DNA of 5,913 bases. Source: Pseudomonadota bacterium (lineage in GTDB: Bacteria > Desulfobacterota > JAPLJL01). A model generated the notes under the pieces. That model had not been told where the DNA came from, ran no database searches, and worked only from the letters and a program-made list of their open reading frames with translations. Positions 1 to 5,886 of this stretch are shown piece by piece (position 1 is the stretch's first letter; each line of letters opens with the position of its first letter). Both the position numbers and the translations under genes were made by a program. The stretch spans positions 1-5,913 of the forward strand of contig JAPLJL010000378.1 in the NCBI GenBank assembly GCA_026388615.1. Reading direction: 5' to 3'.

Positions 1-30
1 ACTAAAAGAAAGAACCATTTATTTTAATAA

Positions 31-38
31 AAAGGAGG
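31..38 (+). promoter_or_regulatory. Shine-Dalgarno site of the acyl-CoA dehydrogenase gene
   Basis: The sequence AAAGGAGG lies 7 nt before the ATG at 46 and is a near-perfect anti-16S match. It fixes the start of the first gene. The AT-rich 30 nt before it are too short to call a promoter, and the transcript may begin outside the window. Confidence 0.85.
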
Positions 39-45
39 ATTTCCA

Positions 46-1269
46 ATGTTTGAACTGACCGAGCCCCAAAAAATGATCCAGCAGGTCTTGCGCCAGTGGT
101 GCGATACCGAGCTTCAGCCCAAGGTGGAGGCCCTGGAAAAGGCCGAAATCAATCCCTTTGACTTGATGCGTCAAATGCTGGACGCCTTCGGGATGCGGGA
201 CACCATGCGCGAAGGCATGAAGAAGAAGGTGCAGAAGATGCGGGAAAAAGGACCGACTCCCAAGGGCGAGATTGACGAGGACGATCCCATGGCCATGGCC
301 CAGAAGGACATGATGGTCCCGTTCACGATGATCAAGGAACTCTGCCGGGTGGCCCCGGGTTTCGCCATGAGCTTCGGGGTTTCCACCGCCTTGGCCGGCG
401 GAACCATCCTCTCCAAGGGGAATGCCGACCAGATCGAGAAGTGGGGCATCCCGATTACCGCCCTGGACAAGGTGGGCTGCTGGTGTCTGACCGAGCCGGG
501 AGCCGGCTCCGACGCCTTCGGGAGCATGAAAACCACGGTTAAACCGAAGGGTGAAGATTACATCATGAACGGGCAGAAAACCTTTATCACCAACGCTCCC
601 TACGGGGAAATTTTCGTGGTCTACGCCAAGATCGACCGCGGCCAGCCCAAGGACAAGCAGCCGGTGCACGCCTTCGTCCTGGAGAAGGGGATGACGGGTC
701 TTTCCCTCGGGAAACCCTTCGACAAAATGGGGATGAAGGATTCCCCCACCGGAGAGGTCTTCTTTGACGACGTTTTGGTGCCCAAATTCAACCTCCTGGG
801 GGTCGAGAAGGATAATCTCCGCGACCAGGCCAAGGAGAGCCTCGGGAACGAGCGCTCCGGCGTGCCGGCGATGTGCCTGGGAATCATCGAAAAGTGCTTC
901 GAGGAATCGGTCAAATACGCCCGGGAGCGCAAGCAGTTCGGCAAACCGATTGGGGAGTTCCAGGCCATCCAGCTGAAAATCGCGAACATGTACATCAAGT
1001 ACAAGAATGTGGAAAACATGGTCTTCCGGCTGGCCTGGATGGGCTCATCGGGGAAGCGGGACATGGCTTTCATCTGCGCGAGCAAGGCCTACGCCGCCCA
1101 GGCCGCCATCGAGGTGGCCATGGACGCCATCCAGATTTTCGGTGGTTATGGTTACATGAAAGAATATCATGTTGAAAAACTGCTCCGGGATGCTAAACTC
1201 TTAGAGCTTGGGGCCGGCACTACCGATATCAATCTCCTGACCGCGGCCAAGTTTCTACTCAAGGAATAA
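46..1269 (+). CDS. acyl-CoA dehydrogenase family flavoprotein
   Basis: A 407-residue FAD-dependent acyl-CoA dehydrogenase, expected to form the alpha,beta double bond in an acyl-CoA and pass electrons to electron-transfer flavoprotein in the cytoplasm. The first family signature is visible at residues 148-159 (LTEPGAGSDAFG) and the second at 363-382 (Q-x2-GGYGY ... K-x3-D). At the place where medium-chain enzymes carry the catalytic Glu (xEGTS), this protein has GAGTT with Ala390, as in isovaleryl-CoA dehydrogenase. The base is then probably Glu269 in the GNERSG segment, the position used by that subgroup. Residues about 52-88 form an unusual highly charged stretch where other members have the short PEEYGG-type loop, which explains the length above the usual ~380. 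The start is supported by the Shine-Dalgarno at 31-38. The SDR gene follows after 42 nt. Family assignment is firm; the substrate (perhaps a branched or substituted succinyl-type acyl-CoA, as for BbsG) is a guess. Confidence 0.95.
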   Translation: MFELTEPQKMIQQVLRQWCDTELQPKVEALEKAEINPFDLMRQMLDAFGMRDTMREGMKKKVQKMREKGPTPKGEIDEDDPMAMAQKDMMVPFTMIKELCRVAPGFAMSFGVSTALAGGTILSKGNADQIEKWGIPITALDKVGCWCLTEPGAGSDAFGSMKTTVKPKGEDYIMNGQKTFITNAPYGEIFVVYAKIDRGQPKDKQPVHAFVLEKGMTGLSLGKPFDKMGMKDSPTGEVFFDDVLVPKFNLLGVEKDNLRDQAKESLGNERSGVPAMCLGIIEKCFEESVKYARERKQFGKPIGEFQAIQLKIANMYIKYKNVENMVFRLAWMGSSGKRDMAFICASKAYAAQAAIEVAMDAIQIFGGYGYMKEYHVEKLLRDAKLLELGAGTTDINLLTAAKFLLKE

Positions 1270-1296
1270 TTGAAGTTTTGAAATCAAATTTATTTG

Positions 1297-1304
1297 AAAG
1301 GAGG
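1297..1304 (+). promoter_or_regulatory. Shine-Dalgarno site that sets the SDR start
   Basis: AAAGGAGG is followed by a 7-nt spacer and then ATG at 1312. An in-frame TTG at 1294 would extend the protein by six residues, but those codons are the ribosome site itself, so ATG 1312 is the real start. TTGAA (1294-1298) and TTCAA (1307-1311) flank the site as a weak 5-bp inverted repeat. Confidence 0.85.
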
Positions 1305-1311
1305 AATTCAA

Positions 1312-2223
1312 ATGGCAGACGTAAGATTTGACGGAAAAGTGGCAATCATTACCGGTGCGGGTGGAGGCTTGGGACGGTCCCACGCCATGCTGCTGGCTTC
1401 CCGGGGCGCCTCGGTGGTCGTGAACGACCTGGGCGGCGCGATTGACGGGACCGGCTCGGACTCGGCGGCGGCGGTAAAGGTTTGCAAAGAAATCGAGGCC
1501 AAAGGCGGAAAGGCCGCGCCGGATTTCAACAGCGTATCCACGATGGACGGGGCCATGGGCCTGATCGAGACCGCGAAAAAGGCTTTCGGCAAGGTGGACA
1601 TCCTGGTCAACAACGCCGGGATCCTCCGCGACGTGTCCCTTCTGAAAATGAAGGAAGCGGACTGGGACGCGGTCATCGCCGTGCATCTCAAGGGCACTTT
1701 CAACTGCACCAAGGCGGCCTTCCCGTTAATGAAGGAGCAGGGCTACGGGCGGATCGTGAACACCACCTCCTCCGCCGGTCTCTTCGGCAACTTCGGCCAG
1801 TGCAATTACGCCGCGGCCAAGATGGGGATCGTCGGCTTCACCAATTCGATCAAGCACGAGGGCGCCAAGTACAACATCAAGGTCAACGTGATCGCCCCCT
1901 TCGGCGGAACCCGGCTGACCGCCACGGTTCTGCCCCCGCCGATGCTCGAGGCGATGAAGCCCGAGGTGGTTTCCCCGATGGTGGCCTATATGTGCGCCGA
2001 GGAATGCGAGCTGACGGGGAACATTGTCGTGGCCGGCGCCGCTTACTTCGGGCGGGTAGCGATGCGGGAAGGCAAGGGCTGCGCTTTTGACAGCTCTAAG
2101 CCGGTTTCGATCGAAATGATCCGCGAAAACCTGGCCAAGATTACGGACATGACGGACAACCGGGAATTCGACAGCGTGAACGAAGAAGGCATGGACCGGA
2201 TTTTCTCCAACATCAAGACTTAA
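1312..2223 (+). CDS. SDR-family 3-hydroxyacyl-CoA dehydrogenase (MFE-2 type)
   Basis: A 303-residue short-chain dehydrogenase expected to oxidise a hydroxyacyl-CoA to the ketoacyl-CoA with NAD+. The Rossmann glycine motif is TGAGGGLG (residues 14-21). VVVNDLGG follows, with Asp39 at the end of beta-2, which favours NAD over NADP. NNAG is at 100-103. The catalytic residues are all present: Ser153 (TTSSAG), Tyr166 and Lys170 (NYAAAK). The FGNFGQxNYxAAK context, the LKPE/MKPE-type segment and a C-terminal tail of about 50 residues resemble, from memory, the dehydrogenase domain of peroxisomal multifunctional enzyme type 2, which acts on (3R)-hydroxyacyl-CoA. Unlike MFE-2, no hydratase domain is fused and no hydratase gene is in the window. 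BbsC/BbsD, the heteromeric hydroxyacyl-CoA dehydrogenase of toluene breakdown, are also SDRs, but only one SDR is seen here and it looks catalytically complete. Family assignment is firm; stereochemistry and substrate are inferred. Confidence 0.93.
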   Translation: MADVRFDGKVAIITGAGGGLGRSHAMLLASRGASVVVNDLGGAIDGTGSDSAAAVKVCKEIEAKGGKAAPDFNSVSTMDGAMGLIETAKKAFGKVDILVNNAGILRDVSLLKMKEADWDAVIAVHLKGTFNCTKAAFPLMKEQGYGRIVNTTSSAGLFGNFGQCNYAAAKMGIVGFTNSIKHEGAKYNIKVNVIAPFGGTRLTATVLPPPMLEAMKPEVVSPMVAYMCAEECELTGNIVVAGAAYFGRVAMREGKGCAFDSSKPVSIEMIRENLAKITDMTDNREFDSVNEEGMDRIFSNIKT

Positions 2224-2260
2224 TAGTTAAGTTTCAGAGTTTTTTTAGATAATTTTTTTC

Positions 2261-2289
2261 CGCCCGCCGGCCCTTCGGGCCGGCGGGCG
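2261..2289 (+). other. GC-rich perfect hairpin between the SDR and thioesterase genes
   Basis: A 13-bp perfect inverted repeat (2261-2273 with 2277-2289) closes on the 3-nt loop TTC and would form a very stable stem. Two T7 runs lie upstream (2240-2246 and 2253-2259), and no T-run follows the stem. On the opposite strand the stem is followed by A-runs. It therefore does not fit a standard intrinsic terminator in either direction. It may be a transcript-stabilising or attenuating stem, a weak terminator, or a dispersed palindromic element. It divides the gene set into 46-2223 and 2335 onward. Confidence 0.6.
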
Positions 2290-2334
2290 CCCTTATCTAT
2301 CCGGGGCCAGGGAAAATCAAAATACGGAGGATAT

Positions 2335-2784
2335 ATGCCGGCAGATCTTTCGGTAATCAAAGACATGCTCGAAGGCGTGGCTTTTTCGCAGAAATGCGGG
2401 GTTAAGATTGATGTCTTCGAACCCGGCAAGGTGGTAGTTTCGATGGCGGCCCAGGACTGGTTTTTCACCCCGATGGGAACCGTCGCCGCCGGCCCGATCT
2501 TCACCCTGGCGGAAATGGCGGGGGCGGTGCTCCTCTCCGCCTCGCTCGATCTGACCAAGTACTCGCTGGTGGCGAAGCGGCTCGAGATCCAATTCCGGCG
2601 GCCGGGGCAGGGGGCGTTGAAAACCGAGCTGACCATGACCGAAGACGAAGTCAAGAAGATTGAAGCCGAAAACGCAGCGGCCGGTGGAAAAAGCGACGCG
2701 CCGGTGAAGATTGACATCGTCGGAGAAAACGGAAAGGTTGTGGCCGAGATTCTGGGGATCTACCAGATCAGAAAATTGGGGTAA
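2335..2784 (+). CDS. hotdog-fold thioesterase, PaaI/DUF4442-like
   Basis: A 149-residue single-domain protein that looks like an acyl-CoA thioesterase of the hotdog superfamily. The key segment is GTVAAGPIFTLAEMAG (residues 48-63), matching the central helix region of PaaI/YiiD-C proteins, with Glu60 at the usual acidic catalytic position. The HGG that often precedes the helix is AAG here, so the common His is missing, as in several DUF4442-type members. A charged, probably flexible stretch follows at about 105-123, before the last strand (VVAEILGIYQIRK). The start has a clear GGAGG at 2326-2330. The stop is 2 nt before the next gene, so it is translationally linked to the thiolase-like pair. 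A likely role is release of CoA from stalled or end-product thioesters. Without activity data, a non-catalytic hotdog protein remains possible. Confidence 0.75.
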   Translation: MPADLSVIKDMLEGVAFSQKCGVKIDVFEPGKVVVSMAAQDWFFTPMGTVAAGPIFTLAEMAGAVLLSASLDLTKYSLVAKRLEIQFRRPGQGALKTELTMTEDEVKKIEAENAAAGGKSDAPVKIDIVGENGKVVAEILGIYQIRKLG

Positions 2785-2786
2785 AG

Positions 2787-3923
2787 ATGGAAAGGATCGG
2801 AATCGTCGGAGTTGGAATGACCCCGATCTCCTCCGGGAAGAAAGAGGTGTTTTACGACGCTTCTTTCGAGGCGGCCCGCCGGACGCTGGCGGATGCCCGG
2901 CTGGACCAGGGAGCCCTAGACCAGGTGGTGACCGCCGGTTACGACCTGGCCTGCGGCCGGACCATTACCAACATGTATACCACGCCGGCAGCCGGCGGCT
3001 ATATCAAGGATGAAACCCGGATCAGCGACGACGGGATGTTCGCGCTGGCCCAGGCCTGGATGCGGATCGGGGCCGGTTTCGGCGCCACCATGTGTCTGGC
3101 CTACGGGGTCTGCTCGGAGGCGCCGATGCCGCTGGTCTCCAGCCTGATGTTCGATCCGCTTTTCCACCGCCCCTTCGGTCTCTACTCCGGCAATGCCGCG
3201 GCCCTGCAGGCCTCCGTTTACTGCTCGGAGTTCCGGGTCAAGCCCGAAGACGCCGCCCTGGTGGTGGTCAAAAATCTCAAGCAGGGGAGCAAAAACCCGC
3301 GGTCCCGCAAAGTGAAGCCGGTGACCCGAAAACAGGTGGAGAAAAGCCCGATGTCGGCCTGGCCGCTCCGGGAGCTCGACCTTCCCAGTTATTCGGACGG
3401 CACGGTCGGGATCATCATGGCCCCGGAGCACGAGGCCAAGCGGATCTCTCCCTGCCCGATCTGGATCGAAGCGGTCGGCTGGTCCATCGACAGCTATTAT
3501 CTGGGGGAAAGAAACCTGGCCGAGCTCAAATCCCTCTCCGAAGCGGCCCGGCGGGCTTATCTCATGGCCGGGATCAAGGATCCGGCCAAGGAGATCCAGG
3601 TTTTCGAGGTGGCGGAACAAAGTTCATATTATGAAATTATGGCGTACGAAGCCCTGGGCCTGATTTCCTCAGGCGAAGGGGCAAAACTGATCCGGAGCGG
3701 GGCGACCGAATTATCGGGCCGGATCCCGGTCAACCCTTCCGGCGGGGCGATTGCCGCCGATCCGGTGGCGGCCACCGGGCTGTTCCGGGTGGCGGAGGCG
3801 GTCCTTCAGCTCCAGGGCCGGGCGGGCAAAGTCCAGGTCCCGGGGGCCAAGCGCGCCCTGGCCTCGGTGAGTTCCGGACCCGCCGGCCAGGCCAGTTGCG
3901 TGGTTATTTTGAGGAGGGACTGA
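2787..3923 (+). CDS. SCP2-type thiolase-fold protein A, probably lacking thiolase catalytic residues
   Basis: A 378-residue protein of the thiolase superfamily, lipid-transfer/SCP2-thiolase branch. It begins with the typical RIGIVGVGMTPI strand and shows SDG at the second-domain start and the C-terminal NPSGG...P-x2-ATG block (316-331). Ungapped comparison by eye with remembered SCP2-thiolase motifs suggests that all catalytic positions are altered. The nucleophilic Cys of CASG is Ser80 (SDDG), the HDCF loop is AEQS (276-279), the His of GHP is Asp325 (ADP), and the C-terminal Cys/Asn site falls near Val361 (SVSSG). It is thus probably a structural or substrate-binding partner, or an enzyme with different chemistry, rather than a normal thiolase. 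Its stop is 1 nt before the start of thiolase-like B, and the weak GGGG Shine-Dalgarno overlaps the upstream stop, pointing to translational coupling. A heteromer with B and the DUF35 protein is likely. Confidence 0.88.
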   Translation: MERIGIVGVGMTPISSGKKEVFYDASFEAARRTLADARLDQGALDQVVTAGYDLACGRTITNMYTTPAAGGYIKDETRISDDGMFALAQAWMRIGAGFGATMCLAYGVCSEAPMPLVSSLMFDPLFHRPFGLYSGNAAALQASVYCSEFRVKPEDAALVVVKNLKQGSKNPRSRKVKPVTRKQVEKSPMSAWPLRELDLPSYSDGTVGIIMAPEHEAKRISPCPIWIEAVGWSIDSYYLGERNLAELKSLSEAARRAYLMAGIKDPAKEIQVFEVAEQSSYYEIMAYEALGLISSGEGAKLIRSGATELSGRIPVNPSGGAIAADPVAATGLFRVAEAVLQLQGRAGKVQVPGAKRALASVSSGPAGQASCVVILRRD

Positions 3924-3924
3924 C

Positions 3925-5085
3925 ATGCGCAGGGTAGCCATAATCGGGGTGGGGCAGACCAAGTTCCGGACCCGGAGGGATGACTGCACTCACGAGGAAT
4001 TGACCTTCGAGGGTGTTTCCCGGGCGTTGGAAGACGCGGCCCTCTCCATTTCGCAGATTGATTCTTTCGTTTACGGGACCATGGACCCCTTTGACGGGGT
4101 CAACAGCCCGGATAAATGGTGCGTGGGCGGAGCCGGCGCAGTCGGCAAGCCCTATATCAAGATTTCCACCGGCGGGACCACCGGCCTGACCGCCGGGATC
4201 GCGGCCTACCACCAGGTGGCCTCCGGGGCTTTTGACATCGCCATGGCGGTCTGCACCCAGCGGGTGGGGGTGGGGGACGATGCCCAGTCGATTTTAAATA
4301 CCTGCGTCTGCCCGATCTACGAGCGGGACGCCGGCGCTGGGGCGATCACCGTGGGGGCCCAACAGGCTTCACGGCACATGTTCAAGTACGGCTCCACCGA
4401 CTACCAGCGGGCGCTGATTTCCGTGGACGCCCATAAAAACGCCCTGAACAATCCCTACGCCCACATCCAGGTGGATGTGAACCCGGATGACGTCCTCAAT
4501 TCCCGGATGATCGAATGGCCTTTGCGGCTCCTGGAATGCTGCCCGCGCTCGGATGGGGCCTGCGCGGTGATCTTTGCCTCGGAAGAAATGGCGAAAAAGC
4601 TTTGCCCTAAGCCCGCCTGGGTCTGGGGCGAAGCCTCGATTATAGATTCGTATTGGTGGGGGGAGCGTCCCGACCTGGCTGACTGGGATACCCTTTCCCT
4701 GGCCGGGCGGCGGCTTTTTAAAATGGCGGGGATTGAGAATCCGCTCAAGGAAATCGATGTGGCCGAGCTTTATGCCCCCTTTACTTCCCAGATCCTCCTG
4801 GAACTGGAAGCCCTGGGGTTCTGCGGCAAGGGGGAAGCCGGTCCGCTGATTGAAAAGGGTGTATTTAAGATGGACGGGGAGATGGCGGTTACTCCTTCGG
4901 GAGGGGTGCTCTGCACCAACCCGATCGGGGCCACCGGCCTGGTCCGGCTTACCGAAGCGGTGCTGCAGGTGACCGGGAAGGCGGATAAACGCCAGGTTCC
5001 CGGCGCCGAGGTGGCTCTGGCGCACGCCTGGGGCGGAACGATGCAGTTGCACGCCCTCATGATCGTGGGCAAACATAAAAGGTGA
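3925..5085 (+). CDS. SCP2-type thiolase-fold protein B, candidate thiolase or aldolase subunit
   Basis: A 386-residue thiolase-superfamily protein, distantly similar to its upstream neighbour. The start is fixed by GAGGAGGG at 3911-3918. Family landmarks are VAIIGVGQTKF at the N-terminus, SDGACAVIFA near the domain junction, and TPSGGVLCTNPIGATG (323-338). The nucleophilic Cys position of CASG appears to be Gly84 (GTTG). HDCF is YAPF (283-286), GHP is TNP with Asn332, and the C-terminal site reads AHAWGG. Asn in place of His in the GHP block is, as I recall, common in DUF35-associated thiolases, but loss of the cysteine is not expected for a true thiolase. Ltp2-type steroid side-chain aldolases keep this fold, use tyrosines instead of Cys, and need a DUF35 partner. 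Tyr283 would be a candidate. Retro-Claisen (thiolase) or retro-aldol cleavage of a CoA-bound substrate are the two readings. Confidence 0.9.
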   Translation: MRRVAIIGVGQTKFRTRRDDCTHEELTFEGVSRALEDAALSISQIDSFVYGTMDPFDGVNSPDKWCVGGAGAVGKPYIKISTGGTTGLTAGIAAYHQVASGAFDIAMAVCTQRVGVGDDAQSILNTCVCPIYERDAGAGAITVGAQQASRHMFKYGSTDYQRALISVDAHKNALNNPYAHIQVDVNPDDVLNSRMIEWPLRLLECCPRSDGACAVIFASEEMAKKLCPKPAWVWGEASIIDSYWWGERPDLADWDTLSLAGRRLFKMAGIENPLKEIDVAELYAPFTSQILLELEALGFCGKGEAGPLIEKGVFKMDGEMAVTPSGGVLCTNPIGATGLVRLTEAVLQVTGKADKRQVPGAEVALAHAWGGTMQLHALMIVGKHKR

Positions 5086-5214
5086 TGACAAATCCAAATG
5101 TCAAAGCTCAAAGTTTCCCTCGACCCTGAGTCTCATGCTCGGGACCGAAGGGCAAATAAAGCCCAAAGCTCAAATGCCCAAACTTTGACACTTTGAATTT
5201 TGACATTTATTTGA
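5086..5214. repeat. nested imperfect inverted repeat (TTTGA/TCAAA palindrome)
   Basis: The left outer arm (5086-5114, CAAATCCAAATGTCAAAGC...) is the reverse complement of the right arm (5190-5214). Seventeen of the first 19 bases match, and the match continues after a 2-nt gap. Between them is a second, GC-rich imperfect inverted repeat (5117-5130 CCCTCGACCCTGAG with 5138-5152) around TCTCATG. CAAAGCTCAAA occurs twice in direct orientation (5102-5112 and 5164-5174). TTTGA recurs six times from 5184 to about 5234. No open reading frame is credible here. This has the look of a dispersed intergenic palindrome or small non-autonomous element, and begins directly after the thiolase-like B stop codon. 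Confidence 0.7.
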
Positions 5215-5248
5215 ACTCGGATTTTGAAATTTGAACTTTTATGGTAGC

Positions 5249-5266
5249 CGCGGGCTTTTACCCGCG
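5249..5266. repeat. short GC hairpin CGCGGG-loop-CCCGCG
   Basis: A 6-bp perfect stem (5249-5254 with 5261-5266) has the 6-nt loop CTTTTA and is set in GGTAGC...GAGCAGGT. The form resembles short dispersed palindromes found between genes in many anaerobe genomes. It belongs to the non-coding stretch before the DUF35 gene. Confidence 0.55.
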
Positions 5267-5292
5267 AGCAGGTAACAGGAAATTAAAAGTAG

Positions 5293-5314
5293 GGGAGCCC
5301 CTCAGCGGGCTCCC
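5293..5314 (+). promoter_or_regulatory. hairpin just upstream of the DUF35 ribosome site
   Basis: GGGAGCCC (5293-5300) and GGGCTCCC (5307-5314) form a perfect 8-bp stem with a 6-nt loop, ending 11 nt before the GGAGG at 5326-5330. There is no following T-run, so it is not an intrinsic terminator. It could affect translation or stability of the DUF35 message, or be another dispersed palindrome. Confidence 0.5.
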
Positions 5315-5334
5315 GAAGAAATTGCGGAGGAACG

Positions 5335-5814
5335 ATGGCGGAGAAAAAAGAGGAATTCATCAAGGTCAAGGCCAACTGGAACATTCCCTTCACCCATTCA
5401 GCCGGCAGATGCGCCAGCCACTTCTTCCAGGAAATGCGGGACAAGAAACGGATCCTCGGGATCCGCTGCCCGAAGTGCCAGCGGGTGATGCTGCCTCCGC
5501 GTTCCTTCTGCGAGCGCTGCTTTGTCGAGACGACCGACTGGGTGCCCGTGAAGGACGAGGGCGTGGTGGACTCGGTTTCCATCAACTACATGGAATACAC
5601 CGGGATGCCCAAGCCCCCCTACGCCATCGCCTTTATCAAGCTGGACGGCGCCGACTCCCGCCTGATGCATTTTGTCGGCGGGGTCGATCTCTCCGATTGG
5701 AAAAAGGCCAAGGATCTCGTGAAAATCGGCACCCGGGTCAAGGCGGTCTGGAAGGAAGAGCGCGAGGGCCGGATGACTGATATCATGTATTTCAAGCCCG
5801 TCTCCGCCAAGTAG
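5335..5814 (+). CDS. DUF35 zinc-ribbon/OB-fold protein, thiolase partner subunit
   Basis: A 159-residue DUF35 protein. Residues 1-40 form the helical N-terminal segment (SHFFQEMRDKK) typical of this family. A rubredoxin-like zinc ribbon follows with four cysteines, Cys45, Cys48, Cys59 and Cys62 (CPKC and CERC). The rest (about 66-155) is the OB-fold, with strand-rich sequence such as VVDSVSINYMEY and GTRVKAVWKEE. Such proteins bind thiolase-fold enzymes as obligate partners. Known cases are BbsA with BbsB in toluene breakdown, the archaeal acetoacetyl-CoA thiolase/HMG-CoA synthase complex, and ChsH2 with the Ltp2 aldolase. They help hold or channel CoA thioesters. GGAGG at 5326-5330 with a 4-nt spacer sets the ATG. 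The 249-nt gap from thiolase-like B is long for partners and contains repeats, so expression may be partly separate. The family is clear; the partner being the 2787-5085 pair is inferred from position. Confidence 0.93.
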   Translation: MAEKKEEFIKVKANWNIPFTHSAGRCASHFFQEMRDKKRILGIRCPKCQRVMLPPRSFCERCFVETTDWVPVKDEGVVDSVSINYMEYTGMPKPPYAIAFIKLDGADSRLMHFVGGVDLSDWKKAKDLVKIGTRVKAVWKEEREGRMTDIMYFKPVSAK

Positions 5815-5824
5815 TAAGAATGGC

Positions 5825-5886
5825 TGTCATTGCGAGCGGCCTGACCGAGCCGACTTGTCGAGTCGGCCAGGAAGCGAAGCAATCTC
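5825..5886. repeat. dispersed palindromic repeat of the CATTGCGAG...GAAGCAATC type
   Basis: TGTCATTGCGAGCG (5825-5838) and GAAGCGAAGCAATCTC (5871-5886) are the two ends of a repeat seen between genes in many unrelated bacteria. ATTGC (5829-5833) pairs with GCAAT (5879-5883). Inside, GCCGACT (5849-5855) pairs with AGTCGGC (5861-5867) around TGTCG. It starts 10 nt after the DUF35 stop. Its stem may also help end or protect the transcript, but no T-run follows directly. Confidence 0.7.

Noticed and set aside
19..669. Open frame on the minus strand (216 codons) opposite the acyl-CoA dehydrogenase
   Set aside because: The + strand frame carries both acyl-CoA dehydrogenase signatures; the antisense frame has none.
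1294..1311. TTG start giving a 309-residue SDR
   Set aside because: The extra codons are the Shine-Dalgarno itself, and ATG at 1312 has ideal spacing and gives a normal SDR N-terminus.
2240..2289. Standard intrinsic terminator after the SDR gene
   Set aside because: The T-runs precede the stem on the + strand and become A-runs after the stem on the minus strand.
2916..3620. Long open frame on the minus strand (234 codons)
   Set aside because: It lies entirely opposite thiolase-like A, is rich in Gly, His, Arg and Pro as expected from antisense of GC-rich coding DNA, and shows no family motif.
4369..5097. Long open frame on the minus strand (242 codons)
   Set aside because: It is antisense to thiolase-like B, with the same low-complexity composition and no recognisable domain; the + strand frame has clear motifs and a ribosome site.
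5086..5334. CRISPR array or small RNA gene in the repeat-rich gap
   Set aside because: Repeats are inverted and irregular, with no evenly spaced direct repeats or spacers, and no known RNA family pattern was recognised.
5241..5780. Open frame starting in the repeat region and running through the DUF35 gene in another frame
   Set aside because: It begins inside a hairpin, has a basic, low-complexity product and overlaps a well-supported DUF35 gene.
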